Shown here in pieces: positions 9,786-17,331 of a DNA stretch of 64,000 nt; position 1 is the first letter of the stretch, and the number at the start of each line of letters is the position of its first letter. A model generated the notes under the pieces. The model made no database searches. It was not told where the DNA came from and was given only the letters and a program-made list of their open reading frames with translations. Source of the stretch: Paenalkalicoccus suaedae (GTDB lineage Bacteria > Bacillota > Bacilli > Bacillales > Salisediminibacteriaceae); the NCBI RefSeq assembly GCF_006965545.2, contig NZ_CP041372.2, positions 62,001 to 126,000 of the forward strand, given 5' to 3'. The position numbers and the translations under genes are program-made.

Positions 9786-10315
9786 GTATGGACGTCCAAC
9801 TCCTCTCCGTAGGAGTTAGTCTCCTAATGGGAGTGCTGATTGGGACAAGCATTAACCTCTACAGCCGTTTTTTTCGCTATGCGCCAAGGATGCTGTTATA
9901 TGTTGCTGCACCGCTTCTTGGCATAGCGCTTGCGGCGTGGTATTTTTATCTGCTTTATCAGGTGAATTATGGTGAGGTCCGTATTTATCTGCTTTTAGCT
10001 ATCGTGGTCGGATATTTACTCTACCTACGATTATTTGCCAAGACCGTGACAAAAATTCTTGATCTGGTCGAAAAGCTTGTGATACGAACGTGTATGCTTG
10101 TTTATTCGCTCTTTTATTACATTATTGTGATACCGACAAAAGCCATCTTGAAAGTAATGGTTTCCTCCGTTATGATAATAGGTACTTACACATGGCGAAT
10201 ATTTACAGCTATTCTCACACTTATCTTTAAACTAACTGGACTACTTTATGTAGCAACGAAAACACAGCATGCATATCGTCATATTAAACACAAATGGTTA
10301 CGAAGGAGGGATTAG
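9782..10315 (+). CDS. yabQ: Spore cortex biosynthesis protein YabQ
   Basis: YabQ is a mother-cell membrane protein required for spore cortex formation. The 177-residue protein shows about four to five hydrophobic segments in its first 160 residues (LSVGVSLLMGVLIGTSINLY, LLYVAAPLLGIALAAWYFYL, YLLLAIVVGYLLYLRLF) and a basic C-terminus (HIKHKWLRRRD). The start may be GTG 9782, overlapping the yabP stop as GTGA, or ATG 9788 two codons later; neither has a strong Shine-Dalgarno, which fits coupling to yabP. divIC begins 1 nt after its stop. Confidence 0.9.
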   Translation: MSMDVQLLSVGVSLLMGVLIGTSINLYSRFFRYAPRMLLYVAAPLLGIALAAWYFYLLYQVNYGEVRIYLLLAIVVGYLLYLRLFAKTVTKILDLVEKLVIRTCMLVYSLFYYIIVIPTKAILKVMVSSVMIIGTYTWRIFTAILTLIFKLTGLLYVATKTQHAYRHIKHKWLRRRD

Positions 10316-10316
10316 G

Positions 10317-10700
10317 ATGGAGCATCGTAAAACGCAAATTCGGCGTTTAACAACGGAGTACGTCGAAAAGCAACAGCAGCTGGAGGAAAAAAGACAACGT
10401 CATCGAAGAGGGTTAAAGAGAAGGATGTCTGTATTTGGTGGAGCACTCCTTGTTATTACGATTATTTGCACCGCTATCCTTGTTAACCAATCTTCGTCCA
10501 TCGCAGAGCAACGAACACAAAATGAACAGCTTGAAACACAACTGGAACAGTTGAAGCAGGAACAAGTGACACTTGAGCACGAAATAGAATCTTTGCAGGA
10601 CCCGGAATACATAGCGGAAATTGCACGCCGGGACTTCTTTTTAACAAGACCTGGAGAGATCTTATTTCAGCTACCTCGTTCACAAACGAATGACGATTGA
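10317..10700 (+). CDS. divIC: Cell division protein DivIC (FtsB-like)
   Basis: DivIC forms the divisome subcomplex with FtsL and DivIB at the septum. The 127-aa protein has a basic cytoplasmic N-terminus (to about residue 37), one membrane span (VFGGALLVITIICTAILVN), then an external coiled coil rich in Gln/Glu/Leu (EQLETQLEQLKQEQVTLEHE) and the FtsB/DivIC signature LQDPEYIAEIARRDFFLTRPGE. ATG 10317 has AAGGAGG 7 nt upstream; the longer frame opens inside yabQ and is rejected. The stop codon overlaps the -35 box of the yabR promoter. Confidence 0.95.
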   Translation: MEHRKTQIRRLTTEYVEKQQQLEEKRQRHRRGLKRRMSVFGGALLVITIICTAILVNQSSSIAEQRTQNEQLETQLEQLKQEQVTLEHEIESLQDPEYIAEIARRDFFLTRPGEILFQLPRSQTNDD

Positions 10701-10726
10701 CAGAACTAATTTGTCCTTCGTATAAT
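10697..10726 (+). promoter_or_regulatory. SigA promoter for yabR
   Basis: A perfect TTGACA (10697-10702) and perfect TATAAT (10721-10726) are separated by 18 bp. The -35 box overlaps the divIC stop codon. The leader holds a small 9-bp hairpin (10738-10746 with 10749-10757) just before the ribosome site. Confidence 0.82.
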
Positions 10727-10782
10727 CGAAATGGAAGACGAAGCATCTATGCTTCGTAAGAATAGGAGGAGCACGCAGGAGA

Positions 10783-11211
10783 ATGGCTATTGAAACAGGT
10801 AGCAAAGTAACTGGTAAAGTAACAGGTATCACAAAATTCGGTGCATTTGTTGAGCTTCCGGAAGGAAAAACGGGGCTTGTGCACATCAGTGAGGTTTCTC
10901 ACAGCTATGTAAAGGAAGTAAGTGATCATTTAACTGTCGGCGACGAAGTCACAGTAAAGATCGTAAAGGTTGGCGATGACGGCAAGATTGCCTTATCGAT
11001 TCGTCAAACGCAGGATGCACCTCCAAAGCCAACGCGCGAGAGTGCACCAAGACGCCCTCAGCCAAAGAAGCGCCCAGAAAGTCCGGCTTCGTTTGAGGAC
11101 AAAATGAATAAATTCCTTCGTGACAGTGAAGAACGTCTATCAACGCTACGTACCCAAACTGATGGGAAGCGTAAGCGCGGTGGCGGCGGTTCACGTGGCA
11201 ACGATCGATAA
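10783..11211 (+). CDS. yabR: S1 RNA-binding domain protein YabR
   Basis: Residues 1-75 are a single S1/OB RNA-binding domain (GSKVTGKVTGITKFGAFVEL, KTGLVHISEVSHSYVKEV, VTVKIVKVGDDGKIALSIRQ). The rest is a basic, Pro- and Arg-rich tail ending in a Gly/Arg stretch (KRKRGGGGSRGNDR). It is close to polynucleotide phosphorylase S1 domains and to YugI. A role in RNA binding or translation is inferred; the precise function is not known to me. The 142 aa are slightly longer than B. subtilis YabR, mainly in the tail. It has its own strong promoter and terminator. Confidence 0.92.
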   Translation: MAIETGSKVTGKVTGITKFGAFVELPEGKTGLVHISEVSHSYVKEVSDHLTVGDEVTVKIVKVGDDGKIALSIRQTQDAPPKPTRESAPRRPQPKKRPESPASFEDKMNKFLRDSEERLSTLRTQTDGKRKRGGGGSRGNDR

Positions 11212-11223
11212 ATATACGAGGAG

Positions 11224-11252
11224 AGCTCTGGCCGTTTGACTGGGGCTTTTTT
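11224..11252 (+). terminator. Terminator of yabR
   Basis: An 8-bp stem with G-U pairs (11224-11231 with 11240-11247) is followed by six T. Confidence 0.75.
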
Positions 11253-11282
11253 GTGTTGCTGAAGTGCTGACTAATTACGTGC

Positions 11283-11475
11283 AGCCCTACGGACACTCTA
11301 CGACATCCATAGGGCCGGTCTTTGAGCTTCCTCGCTCTGCAGGGTGCGGCTACCGCCTTACCCTAAGCGCCTCCTGTGGGATCTCAAAGAACTCTTTCCC
11401 CTATAGATTGTCTCCGAATGTCCTTCGGGTCTGCCACCTCTACAAGCAGGTGATAAAGGGGCGTCCGCCAAATAG
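11283..11475. other. Structured intergenic element, candidate non-coding RNA or repeat family member
   Basis: Four inverted repeats follow each other. GCCCTACGGA (11283-11292) pairs with TCCATAGGGC downstream. CTTTGAG pairs with CTCAAAG about 60 nt on and encloses an inner AGGGT-GCGG/CCGC-ACCCT stem. A CCGAA/TTCGG hairpin follows, then a CACCT/AGGTG hairpin. No long coding frame fits, and GC content is above the surroundings. B. subtilis has tRNA genes (trnSL) in this gap; no tRNA is present here. I do not recognise the element and strand is undecided. Confidence 0.4.
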
Positions 11476-11516
11476 ATGTAGGTTTTCATAGCACGGCAGT
11501 TGAGCAATTGGATTTT

Positions 11517-11637
11517 ATGAACCGTATGAAGAAAGGAATGAACCGCATACGAGATTTATGAACCGTATGACAAAAGTATGAACCGTATAAAAAATCTATG
11601 AACCATACGCAAAATAAATGAACGTCGAAGCACGTAA
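11517..11637. repeat. Six-unit degenerate tandem array, 20-bp period
   Basis: ATGAACC(G) recurs at 11517, 11538, 11558, 11578, 11598 and 11618 (the last reads ATGAACG). Most units continue as GTATG or GCATA, followed by an A-rich linker. Spacing is 21 then 20 bp throughout. Linkers vary, so this is not a simple recent duplication. It resembles the array at 42554-42832 in period and core pattern. Confidence 0.75.
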
Positions 11638-11704
11638 TAGAATTGTTCGATCTACAAAAAGCTAGGCAAAGATCCTTCGAATAGTCATGTAAGTATAATA
11701 AGAT

Positions 11705-11885
11705 TTTGTCAATTAAAGAACTGTTACCTCCGATTCTCCGAAGCGAAGGTTGGCGTCTCCTAGAGGAGCACTTCCGCGCAGCGAAAATCCTTTTGCACGA
11801 CCTCTGGACGGGCAAAATAGTTGAGCAAGCTCCTCAGGAAAGCGCCAGCCGGGAGCGCAGGAGGATCGTAGATTCTAACAAATGT
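11705..11885. other. GC-rich structured segment upstream of spoIIE
   Basis: The segment is richer in GC than its flanks and full of short inverted repeats (CTCCT-AG-AGGAG; GAAG...CTTC; CTCCT...AGGAG around 11831-11865). An 84-codon frame crosses it (11706-11960) but its translation is highly basic with no recognisable domain and no ribosome site, so I do not call a gene. It may be a dispersed intergenic repeat. Confidence 0.3.
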
Positions 11886-11925
11886 AAGAATAAGTCGATA
11901 AGTTCTTTTTTTTCGCCACGACACT

Positions 11926-11958
11926 TTGACAAAACCCGAAAGAAAAACATGTTTAAAT
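11926..11958 (+). promoter_or_regulatory. spoIIE promoter with 21-bp spacing and possible Spo0A boxes
   Basis: TTGACA (11926-11931) is followed after 21 bp by TTAAAT (11953-11958). B. subtilis spoIIE has an unusual SigA promoter with 21-bp spacing that needs Spo0A-P. Near matches to the 0A box (TTCGACA/TTCGTCA) occur as TTCGCCA just upstream and TTTGACA at the -35 itself. Confidence 0.5.
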
Positions 11959-11990
11959 AAAACCATTCAGCGTTCAAGGGGAGTGGTTAG

Positions 11991-14411
11991 ATGGTGGTGA
12001 CAGAGGCAAGTGTAGGAAATAATGTTGGGGACGAGCAAGTATTACGTAAGGGACGAACGATTGGCGAGCTCTTACGGATTTTAGCACCAGCACTTATCGT
12101 CATTACAATTGGTCTGTTGGTGGGACGAGCAGTATTACTGATGCAACTACTTCCTTTTGTACTTCCGTTTTATGCAGTCGTAAGATGGTGGAAGCCGTCG
12201 TACACATTTTTTGCGAGCTGTGCGTTACTCATTGGGGCGAGTACGATTTCGATGTACAGCATGTTGGTTGTCGCTGGGATGATTGTTGTTTATAGTTTGC
12301 TGACCAGTGCGTTTCGAGCGATACGATCGGAGCAGTCCATTCCCATTTTTGTTTTTATTGCAGCGATGAGCGCCAACGTGACGATTGCTGCTGTCGCTGG
12401 GCCGCTTACATGGCTTCAAGTTGGTATGAGCTCATTAGAAGCGACACTTTCGTTAGTTATTACCTTTATCTATTTTCAAAGTATGACTGCACTAAAGGCG
12501 AAGCGGATGCATTTGCGTCATGAAGAAATGATTTGTATCGTGCTATTACTTAGCGCTGTGCTCACTGGATTATCTGGGTGGATGATGTTCCAGGTGTCGC
12601 TTGATCATGCGTTCTCTAGATACTTTGTTTTACTTTTTGCTTATATGGGTGGTGCAACGATAGGAGCGACAGCTGGCGTGATTATGGGACTTGTCTTGTC
12701 GCTCGCAAATGTTACGAACCTTTACTTAATGAGTTTATTAGCCTTCTCAGGACTTCTTGGAGGCTTATTAAAAGAAGCGGGTCGAGGTGCGCTTGCTGCT
12801 GGTTTAATGCTTGCAACGATTCTTATGGCACTTTATGCAGATAATCAAACATCTATGACAATTACGATGGTAGAGAGCTTAGTAGCAGTGACTCTCTTTT
12901 TTTTCACCCCCAAACTAGCTCTTAAAAAAATGGCTAGCTATATCCCGGGGACGCGGGAGAATGAGGATCACCAGCAAACGTATGCGAGGAATGTCCGAGA
13001 TGTCACGGCTGAGAAAGTGGCGGGCTTCTCGAGCTTATTCCTGCGTCTATCGGAGAGCTTCTCCTTTACCGGGGCGAAGGAGGATGTGTCGTCCGAAAAG
13101 CAGGTTGATTACTTTTTAAGTGACGTTACAAAGCATACGTGCCAAAGCTGTTTTAAGAAGCAGCAGTGCTGGGCAAAGGATTTTGAGAAAACGTATGGAT
13201 ATTTAGAGGCCTTAATGAAAGAGACAGAGGAGCATGGCGCTGTTAAGGATCGTACGCTTGAAGCGAAGTGGAAGAAGCATTGTATGATGGATCAAAAAAC
13301 GATAACGCTTATGCAGGAAGCATGGCGAGAGAAGCGTTTACGTGATCAGCTTCAAAAGAGACTATTTGAATCACAGCGTTTTGTTGCTGATCAACTCATC
13401 GGCGTTTCGCAAGTAATGGATGATTTTGCGAAGGATATAAAGCGCGAGGTAAAACAGTATGAGAAGCAGGAGCAGGAGGTGCTTGAGGCTTTAGAGAGGC
13501 TTGGGATAACGATTGAGCAGATCGAGATATTCCGCTTAGATCCAGGAGAGATTGATATCGATATGACAATCCCATCCAATGCGCATGGAGAAGCAGAGAA
13601 GATGATTGCCCCTGTCCTAACAGGAATTTTAAACGAAACAGTTATTGTGCGACAAATGAAGACAGAGAGCTCGGGCGCATGCCGGGTCCTGTTTAGCTCG
13701 ACAAAATCCTATATTGTACACGAAGGCGTCGCCCACGCAGCTAAAAACGGCACATGGATATCTGGGGATAGTTATTCCATGATGGCAATTGGCCGCGGCA
13801 AGCACCTTTTAGCAATTAGCGATGGGATGGGCAATGGAGAGAGAGCACATGAGGAGAGTAAGGAGACCATTCATTTGCTCACACAAATTCTCCAGTCCGG
13901 GATTGAAGAAACGATTGCAATTAAATCGATCAATTCCATTCTCTCCTTACGTACGACGGAGGAAGTATTTGCAACGCTTGATCTTGCGATGATTGATTTA
14001 CAGGATGCAAGAGCTCGGTTTTTAAAGGTTGGTTCAACGCCTAGCTTTATTAAGCGTGGGCAAAAAGTGATTAAAGTCGAAGCCTCCAATTTACCAATAG
14101 GCTTATTGCAGGAAGTAGAGGTTGATGTCGTGACGGAACAAATGAAGGCAGGCGATCTCTTAGTCATGCTCTCGGACGGGGTGTATGAATCACCAAGCTT
14201 TATCGAAAATGCAGATATGTGGCTATCTAGAATGATTCGAGAGCTTACGACTACAAACCCTCAGGACATTGCAGATATTTTGTTAGAGCGTATTGTAAGG
14301 GAGTGTAATGGGACGATATCAGATGATATGACGATTGTTGTTGCGAGAATAGACCATTACGTACCAGCATGGGCAACTGTCTACTCACCACAGCTTCAAG
14401 CGCATGTATAA
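11991..14411 (+). CDS. spoIIE: Stage II sporulation protein E (SpoIIE), membrane PP2C phosphatase
   Basis: SpoIIE dephosphorylates SpoIIAA-P to release SigF in the forespore and also acts at the polar septum with FtsZ. The 806-aa protein (827 in B. subtilis) begins with about ten membrane segments (roughly residues 25-310), followed by a central FtsZ-binding/oligomerisation region with a Cys cluster (CQSCFKKQQCW) and then the PP2C-type phosphatase from about residue 590. Metal-binding motifs are visible: LLAISDGMGNGERAHEES, LVMLSDGVYES, SDDMTIVVARI. ATG 11991 has AAGGGGAG upstream. A promoter with the characteristic wide spacing precedes it. Confidence 0.97.
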   Translation: MVVTEASVGNNVGDEQVLRKGRTIGELLRILAPALIVITIGLLVGRAVLLMQLLPFVLPFYAVVRWWKPSYTFFASCALLIGASTISMYSMLVVAGMIVVYSLLTSAFRAIRSEQSIPIFVFIAAMSANVTIAAVAGPLTWLQVGMSSLEATLSLVITFIYFQSMTALKAKRMHLRHEEMICIVLLLSAVLTGLSGWMMFQVSLDHAFSRYFVLLFAYMGGATIGATAGVIMGLVLSLANVTNLYLMSLLAFSGLLGGLLKEAGRGALAAGLMLATILMALYADNQTSMTITMVESLVAVTLFFFTPKLALKKMASYIPGTRENEDHQQTYARNVRDVTAEKVAGFSSLFLRLSESFSFTGAKEDVSSEKQVDYFLSDVTKHTCQSCFKKQQCWAKDFEKTYGYLEALMKETEEHGAVKDRTLEAKWKKHCMMDQKTITLMQEAWREKRLRDQLQKRLFESQRFVADQLIGVSQVMDDFAKDIKREVKQYEKQEQEVLEALERLGITIEQIEIFRLDPGEIDIDMTIPSNAHGEAEKMIAPVLTGILNETVIVRQMKTESSGACRVLFSSTKSYIVHEGVAHAAKNGTWISGDSYSMMAIGRGKHLLAISDGMGNGERAHEESKETIHLLTQILQSGIEETIAIKSINSILSLRTTEEVFATLDLAMIDLQDARARFLKVGSTPSFIKRGQKVIKVEASNLPIGLLQEVEVDVVTEQMKAGDLLVMLSDGVYESPSFIENADMWLSRMIRELTTTNPQDIADILLERIVRECNGTISDDMTIVVARIDHYVPAWATVYSPQLQAHV

Positions 14412-14465
14412 CCCTTCTTAAACTCGTAAACAATGAGAGATAGTTTACGTGAAGGAGGAAATGAG

Positions 14466-15176
14466 ATGAAACGAGGAACGTTACGTCAAATTTTAGTCAT
14501 AACAGATGGGTGCTCGAATCAGGGGGAAGATCCAGTAGCTGTTGCTACATTAGCAAAGGAGTCTGGATATACAGTGAACGTTGTTGGAGTGGTGAATCAC
14601 GAAGGTGCAGGAATGGACGAGATTACAAATATTGCTCAAGCTGGCGGGGGAATGAGTGATATCGTGAGAAAAGCGCAACTCTCTCAGACCGTGCAAATGG
14701 TGACGAGAAAAGCAATGACGCAAACAATTTATGGAGTCGTCCATCAGGAGCTAAAAGGGGTCTTTGCTCAAGTGGAATCTATGCCACCTGAGAAGCAAGA
14801 GAAGCTAAGTGAAATCGTAGAGGAAATCAGCGAAGAAGCCTCTTTGCACGTTGTCGTTTTAGTAGATACAAGCTTAAGTATGAAGGACAAGCTACCTCTA
14901 GTGCAGGAGGCGCTTCAGGATTTATCCTTAAGCTTATCTTCTCGAATGGGAGAAAACATGTTTTGTGTCTATTCATTTCCCGGGAAAAGAAAGACGCTTG
15001 AACGTCGTGTGAATTGGACCGATAAATTAGATTCGTTACATGGAATGTTTGAAAAACTGCGGTCTTCTGGTGTGACACCAACAGGACCGGCACTAGCTGA
15101 AGCCATCGACATCCATGCGACGTATCGACTAAAGCAAGGTCATAAGCAGGATGACTATGACGAATCGCTTGGATAA
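14466..15176 (+). CDS. yabS: VWA-domain protein YabS
   Basis: The 236-aa protein contains von Willebrand A metal-site (MIDAS) motifs in an unusual order. The ITDG strand comes first (LRQILVITDGCSNQGEDP, residues 7-25). The DxSxS motif (VLVDTSLSM, about residues 132-140) and the GVTPTGPALAEAI loop come near the C-terminus. It resembles B. subtilis YabS. It sits between spoIIE and the kinase yabT and overlaps yabT by 26 nt, suggesting a joint role in early sporulation, but function is not established. ATG 14466 has AAGGAGG 7 nt upstream; the longer frame from 14433 has none. Confidence 0.9.
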   Translation: MKRGTLRQILVITDGCSNQGEDPVAVATLAKESGYTVNVVGVVNHEGAGMDEITNIAQAGGGMSDIVRKAQLSQTVQMVTRKAMTQTIYGVVHQELKGVFAQVESMPPEKQEKLSEIVEEISEEASLHVVVLVDTSLSMKDKLPLVQEALQDLSLSLSSRMGENMFCVYSFPGKRKTLERRVNWTDKLDSLHGMFEKLRSSGVTPTGPALAEAIDIHATYRLKQGHKQDDYDESLG

Positions 15177-16032
15177 AGGAGCATTATTGCCCGGGAAATG
15201 GAGTGGGAAAACATATCGAGTGGAGAAGTTTATTGGAGCGGGCGCTTGTGGGAGTGTGTATGAGGTTTGGCAGGAAGGAAAGAAGTACGCTCTTAAAATT
15301 GCGCAGGATTCGCACATTTTAGCTAACGAAGTTGCTGTCTTAAAGCACACGGCGAGCATGGAGCATGTGAGAAGAGGTCCGGCATTTTATTTGCATGATG
15401 AATGGATGGGGCAATCCTTTTATGTGATGGAAATGTTGGAGGGGCAACCGCTTCTCGACTACTTAAAAGGGCGTTCGTCACTGTGGCTAGGGATGATGAT
15501 GAAGCAGCTTGTAGTGGAGCTTCAGGCATTGCATGCAGAGGGATTCGCATTTGGTGATATGAAGCCTGAGAACTTGTTAGTTACGTCAAGTGGTCAGCTT
15601 CGTTGGTACGACCCTGGAGGGATGACGAAGTTTGGCAGGTCGATTCGGGAATATACGGAGTTTTACGATCGTGGATATTGGGGAAAGGGGCAACGGACGG
15701 CAGAAGCCTCCTACGATTTATTTGCAGTAGGGATGATCCTTACACAGGTGCTAGTTGGAGCAACATTTACGAGAAAATCGTCAGACCCAACTTATTTAGA
15801 TAAAAAGATCACGGAAGCACTGCCGAAAAGCCACTTTGCACGTATTGCCTATAAAGCGATTAACGGCGTATATGAACAATCGAGCGAGATGCTAGATGAT
15901 TTATCTGATGCTACAAGCAGGATGTCAAAAGGAAAGCCAGTTTTAAGTAGCAAGAGGCGAGTTCCTAAAGGCTTGATCGAAACAGCTTTGTTTGGCTCTG
16001 CACTACTTGGTTATTCGCTCCTTGCGCTTTAG
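15151..16032 (+). CDS. yabT: Hanks-type serine/threonine kinase YabT
   Basis: YabT is a membrane-associated sporulation kinase; in B. subtilis it is activated by DNA and phosphorylates RecA. Kinase elements are visible: glycine loop IGAGACGSVYEV, ATP lysine in YALKIAQ, helix-C Glu in ANEVAVLKH, catalytic loop FGDMKPENLLV (Asp, Lys and Asn kept) and a metal Asp in a DPGG rather than DFG motif. A C-terminal membrane span (LIETALFGSALLGYSLLAL) follows a basic stretch (SSKRRVPKG). At 293 aa it is about 45 residues shorter than the B. subtilis protein. Start ATG 15151 or 15157; both lie inside yabS. Confidence 0.92.
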   Translation: MTMTNRLDKGALLPGKWSGKTYRVEKFIGAGACGSVYEVWQEGKKYALKIAQDSHILANEVAVLKHTASMEHVRRGPAFYLHDEWMGQSFYVMEMLEGQPLLDYLKGRSSLWLGMMMKQLVVELQALHAEGFAFGDMKPENLLVTSSGQLRWYDPGGMTKFGRSIREYTEFYDRGYWGKGQRTAEASYDLFAVGMILTQVLVGATFTRKSSDPTYLDKKITEALPKSHFARIAYKAINGVYEQSSEMLDDLSDATSRMSKGKPVLSSKRRVPKGLIETALFGSALLGYSLLAL

Positions 16033-16109
16033 AGTAAATCAATCATGGACTTTTGTGCCTGAAATAACTAATATACAAGGTAGAGATTCACCAGCAGAGG
16101 GGTGACAAA

Positions 16110-16871
16110 ATGGGCGCAAAAGCAGATAAAGTCATGGACATTTGCCTACTGGCAGGAGAGATTATGCTGACATATGGTGCGGAGACGTACCGAGTCGAAG
16201 AGACGTTAGAGCGAATGGCTAGGGCAGCTGGCTTTAGCAACGTACATTGCTTTACCACAACAACAGGGATCTTTTTGTCTTTTGAGGAGCGAAAAGGTCG
16301 CGGTGATATGATGCAAATGGTACGAGTAGATAACAGAATGCAGGATTTAAATAAAGTGACCGAGGTAAACCAGGTGTCACGAGAGTTTACATCTGGATCC
16401 TTAACGGTCGCAGACGCCGAGGAGCGTCTAAACGAAATATATCACGCGAAAATTCATTACCCGCTTTGGCTGATCCATTTGGGAGCAGGCGTTGCTGGTG
16501 GTGGATTTTCCTATTTATTCGGTGGAGGACTTTCTGATTATTTACCGGCGTTTATAGCCGCTATATTAGCGAGCATCGGACTCGTAGAGTTTGAGCGGTA
16601 TTTAAAAGTACGCTTCGCGGCCGAATTTGCTGCTGCCTTTATTGGTGGTACGTCGGCAATCTTCCTCGTGTTTATCGGATTTGGTTCAAACATGGATCAG
16701 ATTATTATCGGCTCCTTAATGCCTCTGGTGCCGGGGGTGCCGTTAACAAACGCAGTCCGTGACCTGCTCTCTGGAGATTTGTTAGCGGGAATTAGTCGAG
16801 GTGTTGAAGCGTTACTTACTTCGCTATCGATCGCCAGTGGGATAGCCTTATCGATTTCATTATTCTTATAA
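16110..16871 (+). CDS. Threonine/serine exporter family protein, large subunit (YjjP/ThrE N-terminal type)
   Basis: This is the first half of a split ThrE-type exporter. The cytoplasmic N-terminal segment has the family pattern LLAGEIMLTYGAETYRVEET and the NVHCFTTTTGIFLSFE strand, followed from about residue 117 by five hydrophobic segments (LIHLGAGVAGGGFSYLFGGG, AFIAAILASIGLVEF, PLVPGVPLTNAVRDLLSGD). ThrE and YjjPB proteins export threonine and serine or succinate at the inner membrane; the substrate here is not determined. GAGGGGTG precedes the start. The next gene encodes the matching small subunit 10 nt downstream. Confidence 0.9.
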   Translation: MGAKADKVMDICLLAGEIMLTYGAETYRVEETLERMARAAGFSNVHCFTTTTGIFLSFEERKGRGDMMQMVRVDNRMQDLNKVTEVNQVSREFTSGSLTVADAEERLNEIYHAKIHYPLWLIHLGAGVAGGGFSYLFGGGLSDYLPAFIAAILASIGLVEFERYLKVRFAAEFAAAFIGGTSAIFLVFIGFGSNMDQIIIGSLMPLVPGVPLTNAVRDLLSGDLLAGISRGVEALLTSLSIASGIALSISLFL

Positions 16872-16881
16872 GGAGGAGCTT

Positions 16882-17331
16882 ATGAATTTACTATTAGAAA
16901 TAGTTATTACATTTACAGCTATTTTAGGCTTCGGTGTCATTTTTAGTGTACCGCGCAGAGCTCTCCTTTTAGGTGGTGCGATTGGCTCATCCACGTGGTT
17001 TGTGCAACAGGCAGGTCTAGCGTTTGGCGCAACACCGGTATTCGCAACGGTCATTGCTTCCTTAATCGCAGCGACGATTGCCCATCTTTTTGCGAGACGC
17101 ATTCGTATCCCCGTCACAACTTTATCTATTCCTGGGATCTTACCACTGGTACCCGGAAGCCGTGCCTATTTTACGATGCTTGCCTTTGTAGAAGGAGATT
17201 ATATTCAAGGTCTTGAGTATGGTGTTGAAACAATGCTACTTGCAGGAGCAATCGCCGCCGGTCTTGTTTTTGCCCTCTCGATTTTTTCATTCGGTAAAGG
17301 AATTGGTAATCGCTATGAAACAGGTAATTGA
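16882..17331 (+). CDS. Threonine/serine exporter family protein, small subunit (YjjB/ThrE C-terminal type)
   Basis: The 149-aa integral membrane protein has four hydrophobic segments and the ThrE_2 motif PGILPLVPGSRAYFTMLAFV. It is the partner of the preceding YjjP-like protein; together they reconstitute the full ThrE topology. AGGAGG stands before the ATG. Its last 17 nt overlap the start of tilS, which places the exporter pair inside the tilS-hprT-ftsH transcription unit. In B. subtilis this location holds no exporter genes. Confidence 0.9.
   Translation: MNLLLEIVITFTAILGFGVIFSVPRRALLLGGAIGSSTWFVQQAGLAFGATPVFATVIASLIAATIAHLFARRIRIPVTTLSIPGILPLVPGSRAYFTMLAFVEGDYIQGLEYGVETMLLAGAIAAGLVFALSIFSFGKGIGNRYETGN

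Noticed and set aside
11264-11491. 75-codon frame in the structured intergenic element
   Set aside because: No start signal and it crosses four hairpins; structure explains the region better.
11706-11960. 84-codon plus-strand frame before spoIIE
   Set aside because: No ribosome binding site, no recognisable domain, basic low-complexity translation, and it runs through GC-rich inverted repeats and into the spoIIE promoter.
11212-11990. tRNA genes expected from B. subtilis trnSL position
   Set aside because: No T-arm GGTTCGANTCC or cloverleaf could be found on either strand.
17213-17314. Upstream GTG start for tilS
   Set aside because: It would overlap the exporter gene by 119 nt and adds residues with no TilS homology; ATG 17315 fits the family.
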